64,000 nt of DNA, taken from NCBI GenBank assembly GCA_017654735.1, contig JADPYG010000004.1, forward strand, positions 186,001-250,000. The letters run 5' to 3'. The translations under genes were made by a program, and so were the position numbers. Positions within the stretch are counted from its first letter, which is position 1, and each line of letters starts with the position of its first letter. The notes below the pieces were generated by a model, which was given only the letters and a program-made list of their open reading frames with translations, searched no databases and was not told where the DNA came from. Source of the DNA: Vishniacozyma victoriae. Lineage: Eukaryota > Basidiomycota > Tremellomycetes > Tremellales > Bulleribasidiaceae. This document shows, in pieces, positions 34,194 to 45,237 of the stretch.

Positions 34194-34966
34194 TGTGACA
34201 GAACTGGGTTAAACAAAACTGGGTTAACAGTATGTGCTGATGCGATCCACCTGTTGTTGGGGTATTGGTGGCAAATGATATGTATAGCAAGACAACAAAA
34301 GGGCTGACCCCCTCAGCTCTTAGGGCAACTTCGTCAGGGGTTTTCGAATTGATGAAAAGGGCACTTTTGACCTAGGAGTAGTGTGGCAGAGGACGGCGCC
34401 CTCCTTTCAAGGGAGAGATTTTGCTAGTGCTAGTTCAGAAACTATGGTCGCCGTAAACTGTTAGCTTTGGCCGCGACTAGTTGGCTTGATCCATTTGGAA
34501 CAGTGCGGAGCAGAAATTGGCCGAGCAGGAGATTTGGAAGTGGTTATCAACATTGTAGGTGAAGAATTGGCGGTGGAAATGGGAACTTGCCAATCTGTGG
34601 TCATACATTTTGGCGCCTGAGTTTGTCCCTTGTATGAGCCCCTCACTTTCCCCCTTGAATGATCGTTCTAGAGAATCGGTTAGTCGGGCAGAGGGAGCCA
34701 ATAGCGCCAAACAACCATCTACAAAATGTATATTACTAACAAGGCTCAATCGGCAGCGCGGATGAAATCACGCGCCAGTTTTATCAGGCGATTAAGCTTT
34801 GCTATGGAAAATGATGGATGCGTCATAGGGTTCGGTCGGTCCCTTAAACCCTGAACGCCCGCATGGGAGCATTCAAGGCAGCTGGGTATTGCTTGGCGAC
34901 TCCGAGGCCCATCAAAACCGTCACCCAGACCTGGTGTTGAACACCAGCCTGCATCCACCCACCGCC
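34194..34966. other. divergent intergenic region
   Basis: 773 bp between orphan B1 and the glycosyltransferase. The direct repeat AACTGGGTTAA occurs at 34202-34212 and 34217-34227, next to the orphan start. A minus-strand ORF of 90 codons (34477-34749) has no recognisable features and is not called. Confidence 0.4.
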
Positions 34967-36381
34967 ATGAGGCTACCCAACATCCCGTATCAGCATCTGA
35001 AGCGCCTATATCACCAAAATCGACGCCTCGCCAATTATTCAGCTATAATCGTTGGCCTCGTTGCGCCATATTTTATCGCCTGGCTACTCGTCCGTCACGA
35101 GCATGCTGGTCGATGGTTTTGGAATTATTGGGTCTCATTCCACCCCATCATGACTTATATCGTCCCTAATGGTCGATTCGAGCAATGTAACAGCTCGCCG
35201 CGGTGGATCCAAGAGATACACGATGCGCCATGGATGGGCGATTGGGAGATACCGACGCTCACAAAACCGACCTATGTGCACGACCCCTCGACAGAGGCAC
35301 GCACAGTAATCACCCCGGCACTCATCAAACTTCACGTATTTTCAATGGTCTCGGAGAAAGCCCGCTTGAAGCGTCATCAGATCAGGAGACTGTCGCCATT
35401 ATTGTCAATACCCGAGTCTTTGAGGCATTTGGTGGAGCTAAAGTTTGTCATGGGGCACGCGTACAAGGAGAATTGGGAGGTCGATCAGGAGATGGAGGAT
35501 CTGTTGGCGGAGGAGCAAAGACAATATGGAGATTTGATACGATTGAATCTTGTACATGGGGAGAATCTAAGAGAGGGCAAGATCCTGGACTGGATCAGGT
35601 CAGCTGGGACTGGGGATGATGGTGGACGTCCAGGCTGGTATCTGTTCAAGATGGACGATGATGTGAGTATAGATCATCGGCTTTCAAGCCTTAGTGCCGA
35701 GGAGTTAACGTTGACTAACTGTATAGACGGTCGTGAACATGCCGGTTTTCCTCGATTCGCTGATTGTACTCGACCCGAAAACCCCGACATACCTTGGGAC
35801 ATCTCTGAACCGCTGGCCGCCATTCCAACATCACTTTACAGGGATGTTGACTGGATTCTCCTGGGGACTTGTAAGTCTTGTACCTAAAAACGTTCACTAT
35901 CTGACGGTATAGGTGGAAACGCTCGCCTCGGGCATTGGTAAAATGTCTCGGCAAGATATCGAAACTTGGTACGATGACGATGTTCTCACTGGGGAACTTA
36001 TGGTAAGTATCCCTAATAGTCGTTTATTATCCATAATGTCTCTTACTGATACTTCAGTTCGACCTTCCATCCGCACCACATTGCCGCGTCACGGACTCGA
36101 CACCTCTGTCTTCTCTGCCGGCATTTTGTGATCCTCATGAACCACCACCATGGGGCTATGCGCCCCCTCCACCTGCCATGGACCCCCGAACCGGTCTCTA
36201 TCGATACGACTACCTCAGACGGATGGGCGATCCCGCTCGGATAATCGTCAAAGGGGATGTGGCGATGCACAGCTGGTGGTTCAAGCAGCCAGGCCCATAT
36301 GAAAAGGAGTGGAATCGGAAAGCCAAGGGGAAAATGTGGAATCCGCCCCAGTGGGTCTGGGATCTGGCAGAAGACTCGTAG
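34967..36381 (+). CDS. GT31-type (beta-1,3-galactosyltransferase-like) glycosyltransferase
   Basis: A predicted Golgi type II membrane glycosyltransferase. Exons are 34967-35662, 35727-35870, 35913-36002 and 36058-36381. I prefer the ATG at 34967 (MRLPNIPYQHLKRLYHQNRR), because the basic stretch leads straight into one signal-anchor helix (YSAIIVGLVAPYFIAWLLV); an earlier in-frame ATG is at 34889. The family core is ELKFVMGHAYKENWEV, DLIRLNLVHGENLREGKILD, then the DXD-type metal site in WYLFKMDDDTVVNMPVFLDS. Later exons give LNRWPPFQHHFTGMLTGFSW and DIETWYDDDVLTGELM. Sugar donor and acceptor cannot be named. In this lineage such enzymes are candidates for wall or capsule glycan work, which is inference. 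Confidence 0.82.
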
Positions 36382-36665
36382 GTAAAAAGATGCATACTCC
36401 GGGAAACATGAGATATAGGGCGGATCTATGACCCCACGCCTCCTCATGTCTTTAAACATCAACGGCGGATTACAGTATTGGGTGGGCTGATAGGCGAGTG
36501 CCATAAAGACGGCAAGATATCAAGACAAGATCTAGGTGACACTAGCATCGGAGAAAGGGAGAAGAGCGGTGTCAATCTGAAAGTCCAAGACCATCCACCA
36601 TCGCACCATGGGGCGAATACATGATACATAGCGGCGGAAGCACGCCAGTAGAACATTACATAGGT

Positions 36666-37874
36666 CTAGGTCCGATCTAGGGGCACGACAGCGTACGCAG
36701 CATCCTCTCGACCGATCTGGCCACTAGCCACTATCATGAGCATACACCCCGAAAAACGGCAGCTCACGGAAAAGTACTCACCTAGAATATCCTCCCACGA
36801 GTGATCGGATTTGAAGAGAGGTTTCGCATGCGCGGATGGAGCGGCGGCACCAGTGACGATTGCTGAGGTGATGAGAGTTCCGACCGTTAAGCCTGATATC
36901 AGCCAGCGCTCTGAAGAAGTCAGGGTCGGACTCACCTTGAGCCCACATTCGCGCTTGAACAAGCTGGATCGTTAGCTACGTATCATGGAGGAATAATAAA
37001 CTCACTTTCTGGGTGAAAGTCTGATGTCGATTGCGCGACACTATGGCCATGGCGATACCCATCGATGCTGCCCACCTGGATATCAGTCTCGTTCGAAATC
37101 TCGATGAGGTGGATACGAGGAAAGGTTGAGTCAGGTAGCGAAGAGGATGAGGCAGTTTGAGGCGGAGCAAGGTGGGAAAGACTGGGGTGGGTAACGCTGA
37201 GAGACAGGAAGTGAGAGCTCTCCAACCGAAGCAAAGAGTTTTCAGCTTGTGGAGCATCGCTCGATTGTCCAAAGCCTCCTGGGGCGGTCACCTGACCCAG
37301 CGCCTCGCCTGATGCCTTCGCACTTCTTCAACGCACATCGCTAAGCCGCTGAATTACATTCTTGATCCCCTCTTATCCCTGCTTCGCAGACTTTCATCTC
37401 CCAGGGTGTTGTCCGACCTCCAGACTCCATCGCACAAGCAGTCGAGACAAAGAAGGATGACTCACGCGCCCATGATCATTCCGTATTTATGTCCCCCCGC
37501 CCAGTCTCTCGCCTTCTCTAGCCTGTTCATCTTCCCCCTTCTCTCTTCTTCCCTGCCTTCCATCGCATCCAAACCTCTCCTCTCAGCTCCTGTCCACCTA
37601 GATTTCTCGTATTCAAGTGCCGCGAGATCCGCTGCTATTGATAGTGACGGCAAGACGATGAATAGTGATCCGTATGCTCTTCGCTGAATAGGGAGGGCGC
37701 GATAGTATGTCGATAATCTGCGTAGGGAGTAGTGTGCTGGTACACATAGAGCGAGTCCAAGGAGTGCGCCTGCAGCTCCTCGCTTGACCACGTAGGAGAA
37801 GTAAGCGTCGTGTTCTTCATTGGTGATTAACTAGATTGGGGTCAGCGCGTCTTCATGAGGTAACTTACTTTCAT
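36666..37874 (-). CDS. RCF2: respiratory supercomplex factor 2-like HIG1-domain protein
   Basis: A mitochondrial inner-membrane protein associated with cytochrome c oxidase and supercomplexes. Exon 1 is a 6-nt coding start (ATG AAA, 37869-37874) spliced to LITNEEHDAYFSYVVKRGAA, giving the Rcf2-type N-terminus MKLITNEEHDA. Two hydrophobic segments follow (GALLGLALCVPAHYSL and YGSLFIVLPSLSIAADLAAL). The C-terminal HIG1 domain is spread over several exons: WAASMGIAMAIVSRNRHQTF, then the Q-A-R-M-W-A-Q-G block and LTVGTLITSAIVTGAAAP. The end is at 36666-36668 after EDAAYAVVPLDRT. The start exon and the other exon joins were set by eye. Confidence 0.84.
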
Positions 37875-38343
37875 TGTGTCGAAGAGTGTTTAGTATTCGT
37901 TGATTGGTGTTGAATGTTAAGATGATAGTTCAGTCAAGACAGTGACAAGTGAAAGATATAGTATCTCGGAGATGCGGCATCCCGTACAAGTATTACAAAG
38001 CATCCTTTTGCTTCTTCCTAGACCATCCGAATTACAGATTGACTCGGTAACCTCACACAAGGATTTGGTTAAAATCACCAGGAACATCTATCGTCCGACT
38101 CAGGAACACAAGTTCTCGGCCGGTGAAAATCAATTGATATTCGTCACTCGGAATGAATCGGAGAAACCCCAGGAACATTCCGTCCGTTAATCCAGGAACA
38201 CGCTCTCATGACTACTGATTGTCTGTGAGTAACTACTGTAGCCAGAAGCATCGATTCCAGCTGATACATACAATCCTCCGTGGGTCATGGTGGCATTAAG
38301 GGCTTAATGAAGCCTGCAAGTGGGCGTCTCACCATCTGCTTTC
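37875..38343. other. intergenic region
   Basis: The promoter of RCF2 and the 3' flank of orphan B2. The small plus-strand ORF here (37942-38190) has no recognisable feature. The word AGGAACA recurs three times at 38088-38200. Confidence 0.4.
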
Positions 38344-39579
38344 TTATGGACCTTGAGTCTCCTCTACCATCTTATGACCTTTTGGATTATATATGACCAC
38401 GTTCCCGAACACACCGGTGGGACAAAACGAAGGAGGCTTAAATTCTTTGAGATCTTCAGACAAGAGCGTTAAAAATGGTATGGCTTGTTGGGGGTCGAGC
38501 TTCAAGTGATGCGCGTGTGCCACGAGGGACTCTTCGTCGCCGATTGGACCCTCTGCTGCCCAATTGCCAGGGTTCCTGGTCCCGGCGCGAAATCGTAGCC
38601 TGCATGCGACTTTACCGGCCGTAAATGTGTCCAGATGGTTCTTTTCTGACAGATAATTCAGGGTCATCATGAGCTGGGTGATGTTTTGCTCGATCAGTCT
38701 CGCAGTGGTTCCCCTTGCTAGGCGTTTGTAGAGGGAGCAATCGGAGTGGACCTCGCCTAATAGTCGGTTTGCCGCTTTGAATGCTTCGTCACGGTTTTCA
38801 GCCTTGTCCCAGCCGTGAAATGTGATCGTATCGGCCCCCTCGGGATCTTTTGGCGTCACCACTTGACACGGGAAAAGAGGAGCGATGGAAACTCCGATCG
38901 TGCCAGTATCTTGATGGTGATCTGCCCAGAGAGTCAATATGACCGTTTTATACCCTTTCTCTTTTGCGGCTGCATAATAGCTGTAGATCTTACTGCCTGA
39001 TCCGGTCGGTTCATATGAGCAGCAGTAGTCCATCTTATCGCCAAGCTTGTACTTTGACGTCACTGTCGAGCCGACTGGCTGTTCTTTGCTGTCTGCATTG
39101 ATATCGCTTTCAGGCAAGGTCCGGTCTTCATGAGCATCGGACTTTGCTCCTTGTGGCGAGAAATCAGGACAGGGATCATCTTGCTCATGACCGGTGGGTG
39201 ATCTGGTCAGAAATCGCGATCCAGCAGGATGATATCGCCGATATCCCGGTTGAGAGCTTGCACTAGCTGTATCCTTCTCAGGCATGTACACCGAGAACCC
39301 GGATTGTTGAGCTCGTGATGCCGCGCTGGAAGCTAGCCATCCTGTATTGGGCGCCGAAGGGGGCTGGCTGTTCTGGGCTGGTGAGCTCGAGGTAGGCACA
39401 CTTCCTGTCTGAGGCTGTGATGGGATACAAGTGGCTTGTGGTTGCATTGAGGGAACGGGAGTAGCATATCGGGATCCAGGTGGCCCCCACTTGTTTTTGG
39501 ATGGCGGCGGTTCTCGGTAAATCCTCTGAGGGTCGCAACTCATGTCCGATTCGAAAAGGCGCTTGGATCGGCTTGACAT
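38344..39579 (-). CDS. orphan family B protein 2 (unknown function)
   Basis: A 411-residue intronless ORF with an ATG at 39579 (MSSRSKRLFESDMSCDPQRI). About 170 disordered residues, rich in S, P, Q and T, precede a folded-looking core of some 230 residues. That core includes KYKLGDKMDYCCSYEPTGSG, KTVILTLWADHHQDTGTIGV, DEAFKAANRLLGEVHSDCSL and TARLIEQNITQLMMTLNYLS. It ends with FCPTGVFGNVVIYNPKGHKM. No domain family is recognised. Core order and spacing parallel the other family B genes: a T-V-I-x-x-L strand, an amphipathic helix with R/N residues, then an L-I/M-rich helix. Confidence 0.7.
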   Translation of the reverse strand: MSSRSKRLFESDMSCDPQRIYREPPPSKNKWGPPGSRYATPVPSMQPQATCIPSQPQTGSVPTSSSPAQNSQPPSAPNTGWLASSAASRAQQSGFSVYMPEKDTASASSQPGYRRYHPAGSRFLTRSPTGHEQDDPCPDFSPQGAKSDAHEDRTLPESDINADSKEQPVGSTVTSKYKLGDKMDYCCSYEPTGSGSKIYSYYAAAKEKGYKTVILTLWADHHQDTGTIGVSIAPLFPCQVVTPKDPEGADTITFHGWDKAENRDEAFKAANRLLGEVHSDCSLYKRLARGTTARLIEQNITQLMMTLNYLSEKNHLDTFTAGKVACRLRFRAGTRNPGNWAAEGPIGDEESLVAHAHHLKLDPQQAIPFLTLLSEDLKEFKPPSFCPTGVFGNVVIYNPKGHKMVEETQGP

Positions 39580-40428
39580 GGCAGACAGGTATCCTGAACG
39601 ATAGCGAGGCGATATAATGGATCGAGGTCGAGTCTAACACCCAGATGCTGCAGCTACTGTAAAGCTAGACCGCTGGAAATGGTGATGGGTCGTGACAATA
39701 AGAAGATATCAGTGTGGCCGCCGGGTCTAGACCGTCGAATGCACTAGTGACATATCCTCCTTTGAGGTCTCGTCCCAGGGGTTTGTCGTGAAGGGAGGTG
39801 ATAATTCCAAACCCAGCTCTTGCCAATGGAAAGAGACGCGGGCACGGTGGTCATACAGACTCATGATGGCCCCCTTCCCAATCATGAGCCGCAGCCACTC
39901 ACCACAGCAACCTAGTCAGTCCACCCACCCAAAATTACAGCAAACACGAACATTCCTGGCTGTTATCCCCACAAGCACTTTGATCCGAGTGTCCGAGTGC
40001 TTGCAAAGAACATTTTTGCTTTCTATCGTATTATATTCGTGCATGGGAGGAAGATATAAACAGTAGACGACGGTAATCGTCATCTTTTTATCACAGTAGG
40101 TCTGTCTTCTCTTCATGACTCTGTTGATTACATCGGTCGCATCAGTGAGACCTAAAGTCCCGAGTTGTGCATCGAATCATGACTCGCTGGAAGAACAGGA
40201 TTCCGTAGCCATCCGCACCACGACGTAAAAACGTGTAGTGAAAAAGATTAGGGAGCGGGATGAGTCTCAGGCCATCGCACGTCTACTGATCAGTGAGCAG
40301 TCTGCGTGCTTGCTGTGCACTGGGCAGTGACTGACTCGCGAGGTAAGTTTTGCCTCTATCTACATGCATTGCCGGAAGTTTCTCGTATAAACCGATGTAG
40401 CCCCATCCTTATCCGCCATCTTGCTCCC
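39580..40428. other. intergenic region
   Basis: 849 bp between two minus-strand orphan genes. No convincing ORF is seen, and no copy of the family A element. Confidence 0.45.
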
Positions 40429-41327
40429 TCAGCTCGCAATTGTATCATCATCTTTGGGTACCTTTTTCCACCATCTGCCATCGCCACGCAATTGAAGCTG
40501 CTCGAGCACTTGCTTCTTCTGAGTCGCTCGAAGCTGGTATAAATTATCTGAGGGTTTCTTCATGATATCTCTGTAATCGGAGTAAATCATTCCAGTTTGA
40601 ATATCACGAGAGTTGATCACGGGCTGGCGAAAATTGATTCGATTGGGATTCTGCCCCGCCATTGATATTGCCAATCCCTCCGTCAAAAGGTTCCCCGCCT
40701 TCATCGTCCACATCTCGTCGGTGTCTTCTCCAATATAATTACTCTTGTCGAGACAGGTCGACAAGTCAATGACGTCCATGACCTTGCCAATATTATTGAG
40801 CAATTGCCGTCGCACCTCCTCGTCCTCCCAGGTATTCGTTGCGGTCCTGCGTCGAGAAGGGAGATGAGAAGGCAAGACCGGAATCACCGAGACTTGACGG
40901 CTCCCCCCTGTTCCCTCCTTCAAAGTGAGCAATAACGTGATTGTCTCCGATGTGACGCCAGAAGGGCGAATCACCCCACACCAGATTTCGGATTCCGACT
41001 TTGGATTTTTACTTTTCGGATACACCCAACTCCATTTCGGTTGAGCTGACTGAAGCTGCTTCTCAGTCCCAACGCTCTGAGTGCCTTCGGCGGAGGTTCC
41101 TTTGGGTGTCAGTGTTGCTGGGACTTTGGAGACGATGGTAATGTCGCCCGCTCCCCCTACCCTGTCTCTACAGTCTGGGGGATCTGGTATGTCATTGTGA
41201 TATTCGCCTCTGTTTATCTCGGTCCGGACGACTTGAGACGCTCTTCGCGGTTCCGTATGGTCAGAGCAGGAGGATTTTAGCCTGTAGTCATAGAACTCTC
41301 CGCTATCATCGGAGCCCACAGAACTCA
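40429..41327 (-). CDS. orphan family B protein 3 (unknown function)
   Basis: A protein of about 299 residues from the ATG at 41327 (MSSVGSDDSGEFYDYRLKSS); the frame stays open upstream to 41478. It is intronless. The core reads PKWSWVYPKSKNPKSESEIW, SETITLLLTLKEGTGGSRQV, VRRQLLNNIGKVMDVIDLST and MKAGNLLTEGLAISMAGQNP. The gene ending at 46287 has the same blocks in the same order (GWRWASEDYEDGTKSERWCT, VITVLVHFDHQTGISVMLAL, VKKIMDTVQLSTCLEFW, MKTANSLMKELELSVEGN), so the two are clear paralogues. No known domain is recognised. It is divergent from a family A gene. Confidence 0.75.
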
Positions 41328-41436
41328 TAGCGACGATGGAAAGTGGTAGGTTGATATAGCGAGAGATGCTTTGTCGATGATGTAGTTGTGGAGACGGCAG
41401 CGAGAAAGAGAAAAGCGGCAACGTTGATGCGCAGGA

Positions 41437-41452
41437 GGATTCCAGGTGGAAT
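41437..41452 (+). promoter_or_regulatory. family A upstream element, copy at orphan gene 7
   Basis: GGATTCCAGGTGGAAT is a moderately diverged copy, 151-166 bp upstream of the ATG at 41603, followed by a second half-motif ATTCCTTTCA (41469-41478), as seen at 52072-52140. Confidence 0.42.
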
Positions 41453-41602
41453 ATGCTGGTTCCCGTGATTCCTTTCAAGCCTGGCCAAGGGCGTGTGAGC
41501 TACGAAAGGAGGTTGACTTTCGAGCGCAGCTGTGCCCCAAAAAGTCGAGCTGCATCGATAATCACAGAACACGCCGCTCTCATCACAAAGCCCGAACTCA
41601 CA

Positions 41603-42223
41603 ATGACCAGCTCCCACCTCCAAGCTTCCGCGCCCTCGTCGAGGCAATCACAACCTCCCTCTACCTCAACCGTCAAACCTCCAATCCCTTCCAGACAAAT
41701 CATCATTTCCTCCCCAGGGGTTCACAAAGCGCACGAGGAGGCCCTCATGAGTGAGATACGCACACGGTTTAAGCCGGACCACCTGGTCAAGACCGGGTCC
41801 CTCTGCTACCTCCGCTACCAGGAATAAGTAGTCACTCACAAACCGAAAGAATTGGACGCAAGCTGGTCCGGGAGCATGAACACCATATTCGAAGGTTTAT
41901 TGCAAAACACCGACACCGGAACGCTAACCACTCCTGAAGGCGGTACCGTGAGTTTCTTGAAAGACACAAACGGGACCACCACCGCCATCGAGATTCCGGA
42001 AACTTTCCTTGAGTATAGGCCCCAAATGACAGACGCAGATGGTGGTGCCATCGGGGCACAAGTCAGGGTGCAAGACATATATGGAGGGGGGATGTCACCT
42101 TGGCTCAAAGTCGGGCACGACGAGTTGAACCCGATACCAGATACGACCGTTCAATCCTGGAGTCTTTCTGTGATAGGCTCAGAACAATCAGGTGAACGGG
42201 TATCGGACGAGCATGAGGTCTGA
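41603..42223 (+). CDS. orphan family A protein 7, split by an in-frame TAA or a 99-nt intron
   Basis: The ATG at 41603 (MTSSHLQASAPSSRQSQPPS) opens a frame that meets TAA at 41825-41827 and then continues in the same frame to 42223. The second part has the clearest family A pattern in the window: LQNTDTGTLTTPEGGTVSFL then TTAIEIPETFLEYRP. A candidate intron 41751-41849 (GTGAGA donor, AG acceptor, CTCAC branch-like word) is 99 nt, removes the stop and keeps the frame. Otherwise the gene is a nonsense-broken copy. The N-terminus is S/P/Q-rich, as in other members. Function is unknown. Confidence 0.58.
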
Positions 42224-42386
42224 CGACAGAGAGCCATGGTGAGATGTGTATGATTATCGTTCGAGGTGTGTATATCTCTAGGAGTGTTAGTTGGGCAAAT
42301 GTGAATACCCCGCTAACGACATGATCCTTCATGTTATGCATACAGCTTATCTTTCATTCTTGGCCTACACCGTGGTCCACATTCGA

Positions 42387-42877
42387 TTACCTGACGTTGG
42401 CGGTAACGTCGTCATCTCCAGGTCGATCCCTGACAGCCTCATCAATCTTATCCTCAGGTCCACCAGTTCCCTCAAACTCGTTAGCCTTGGTTTGTCTATA
42501 CGTCAGGCCGTGTTCTCTCGTCCTCGTGTTGTTGACTATATCTCTAGAGCAAGGAAGGGAAGAGAGGAGTGGAAGAGTCAGAGTAATGGAGACATACCGT
42601 CCAGAAGCCTTGTTCAACTCTCCACCCTCCTCATCAGGGATCGTAGGGTTCTCTCCCCTCTTTGTGCCTCCAACTTGAACGGTTGAACCAGGGAACTGGG
42701 AAGTGACTCCCTCATTTACTCCAGACTCGTTTGCTATTCATGAGCTTCACTCTCTTCTTCTACGATGCAGACAAAAGGAAGAGAGGACATACCGGAGTCG
42801 GACTGCTTTCCGGTACCGGAGATAGCTGCGTGAGAGTTGATAGATTGCTCAGCTTGATCGATGATGTTGTTTGACAT
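42387..42877 (-). CDS. small hydrophilic protein, probably intrinsically disordered
   Basis: Three exons give a product of about 110 residues from the ATG at 42877 (MSNNIIDQAEQSINSHAAIS), then SGVNEGVTSQFPGSTVQVGG, and lastly EFEGTGGPEDKIDEAVRDRP to the stop at 42387. There is no hydrophobic segment. The composition is G, D, E, N and T-rich without cysteine, typical of small stress-associated or late-embryogenesis-like hydrophilic fungal proteins. I do not recognise a named family. The last exon has a GGPEDKIDEA motif that looks conserved. Splice sites (GTATGTCC donors) fit the rest of the window. Confidence 0.72.
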
Positions 42878-43284
42878 TTTTGGTTATTGATGATAGATAG
42901 TCAAGTCGAAGGTTCTTAATCCTTATTTATATACTCAACAAGACTCGTCAGCCTGTACAACCTGTATACAAGCTCGTTAGGACATGACATCATGTGATAC
43001 ATATAGTGATGACTTTTGATGACTGGAATCATCATAATCATCGAGCATCAACACGATCAGATCCGGTTACGGCATGAGATTGATTCCCGCTATCACCGAG
43101 CGCTTAACCTTAAACCGGCTGGAACACATGGAAAGCCAAGTCGACTACTGATCAGGCTAGAGGGCTTTCGACATGCAGAATTGATCTAAGGATTCGAAAT
43201 GGGAAGGAAATGGAATGTACAGAGTCGACGTTGATCCCATAGGCTGTAGAATCCATGTGATCAATATCTACTTGAATCCTGCTC
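42878..43284. other. intergenic region
   Basis: The promoter of the small hydrophilic protein gene and the 3' flank of the isomerase gene. I see nothing notable in it. Confidence 0.45.
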
Positions 43285-44873
43285 CTACTTGACCTCTACA
43301 AACGCCCTAAATACCTCCAACCCATCTTGAGCAACCCACTCAATCTCCTCCGCGGCCCCAATGAAGACGACATCCCCTTTCTTGACCTCTTCCTTATCCT
43401 CACCCCATGAAACTTCACCCTCACCTTTAGTAACAACACAGATCGAAGGACCCTCAACAGCCCGATGTTTTGTCTTTCCCTCTTTTTCCAATGATACTCT
43501 AACGACCGAAAACTCATCGATTGGGGGATCGTACAATAAATCCGTCTTTTCTTCGGAATCGGAGAATGCGGTTGGACGGAGTAGTTGTTGAGATGCTGGT
43601 CCTGCTTCGTATGTAAGCATTTCGACTAGTGTGTCGACATCCCGAAGTTTTGGGGTTAAGCCGGCTCGGACGACGTTATCGGATGTTGCCATACACTCAA
43701 TGATATCTGCTGTTAGCCACGATTATGACAAGATGGCATATCAGAGGAAATCGAGGATAGTGAGAGACGATGACTCACCTCCCTTGATATACGCATGGGG
43801 CATATTTGCACCCAAGAAAGCCGCTTCTCCTTCCTTCAATTCCACCACATTCAACAAGAAAACACAAAGTACCCCAATATCCCCAGGATACTGCTCATTC
43901 AACATCAAAGCCAAATTCACCAACCCTTTTTCACTATCCACCACCTTCACCTCCTCATCTTTACTCTCATATCGCTTCACAAGCTCCCCAACTGCCTTTT
44001 TATAAGTCTCCTCCTTGGTAGACATGATAGCTCCAAAGATCTTCTTTAATACTTCCTTGACTTCGGAGGTTGGGGCGGCTTTCGTAGGTTGGAATAGGAA
44101 TTCGTCCGCTGGTGTAGTTGTGGGGAGGTTGAGGAGTTTTGCGAGTTGGTTGATCAGGTCTTGAGGGACTAGGTTGTTGATCTCGGGTACGGTCAAGAGG
44201 TGTAGGAGGATTGATTGGGACGGTAGGAAGTTTAGGAATGCTAGGAAGGGGGTGAGGGCAATTGCCATTTCGGGTTTATGGTTTGGATCTATTCATCAGC
44301 AATGCTCACGGCCATCTTGCTCTTCAGCAAGAGAGGTGTATCTTTAGGAGTGTATTTCGGCCTAGCGGCCTGTACTTACCCTTGTAAATATCCCCGTGAT
44401 CCTTAAACAACCTCTCTGCCAATTTCTTATCCGGATGAGCCTGGATACTCAATGCAGTCCCGATACTCAGCACCTTGAATAAGAAAGGTAGATTTCCATC
44501 TTTGACTTCGAACTTTTGGTTCACTTTGTCGCCGACTAGTTTAGGGTTGGAAGTGAGGTGTTGAGCTAAGGTTGTTGATGTGTCTGATGTAAGGGTAGCG
44601 GGAACGTTGGGGTGTGTACCCATCCACAACTGCCAGTCAGCTCAACTCTTTCAGCTCCAAACGCAAACATAGGTCACGCATTGTTTGCCCATCTGTGACG
44701 GGGCAAAAATGCAGGAGAGAGGGACATACCTCGGCATAGGGCTTTTCATCATCAATCTCATAATCCGGAATAGACCTACTTCCAAGCTGAGCAGCCAGAG
44801 ACGAAGAACCTTTCTTTCCCCAAGCATAGCCCTGTAGACCGGGTACGATCTTGAATACTGGTGCTGTTGACAT
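43285..44873 (-). CDS. PMI40: mannose-6-phosphate isomerase (type I, zinc)
   Basis: Interconverts fructose-6-phosphate and mannose-6-phosphate in the cytosol. This feeds GDP-mannose for glycoproteins, GPI anchors, wall mannan and, in capsulated relatives, capsule. The ATG at 44873 (MSTAPVFKIVPGLQGYAWGK) starts the N-terminal signature. The metal-site exon carries LWMGTHPNVPATL and LSIGTALSIQAHPDKKLAER. The third exon has EMAIALTPFLAFLNFL and ends in GANMPHAYIKG, where a catalytic histidine is expected. The next exon starts with DIIECMATSDNVVRAGLTPK. The beta-rich C-terminus ends at 43285 (LEVFRAFVEVK). All class signatures are intact. Three to four introns are present. Confidence 0.95.
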
Positions 44874-45237
44874 CGTCGGTCTGAAAACAAGTCAATAAAA
44901 AGTGTAAAGTGATGGAGCTAGGTGGACGAGATTAGATTGGGGGACAAAGGAGGTATCACGTGTTACACCGGATTTCTAGGGCACGCTGCTACACCGCAGT
45001 GCAGTCCTTTTTGGGCACCCCTGACAGCGTACTGCGGGCACGACAACACTGTGGCCCAGCATATACTCGTTGCTATGCATATGAACTTGTGAACAATGGA
45101 AGAGGGCCGATGACCGAGGCCATCTTACGTAAACACCTTGCCGGATTGAAACGTCAATTCAAACGTTCATGCCGCATTTTAATCCTTTTGTATATCATAA
45201 TCCTCAGTACGAAACCAAGTAGCACACGACAGACAAC
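44874..45237. other. divergent intergenic region
   Basis: A 364-bp shared promoter of the isomerase gene and the DUF1279 gene. A CACGTG word lies at 44957-44962. I see nothing else. Confidence 0.45.

Noticed and set aside
34477..34749. Minus-strand ORF of 90 codons between orphan B1 and the glycosyltransferase
   Set aside because: No domain, no paralogue in the window and no leader typical of these genes; kept as intergenic.
37942..38190. Plus-strand ORF of 82 codons
   Set aside because: No recognisable feature; it sits in the short region between RCF2 and an orphan gene.
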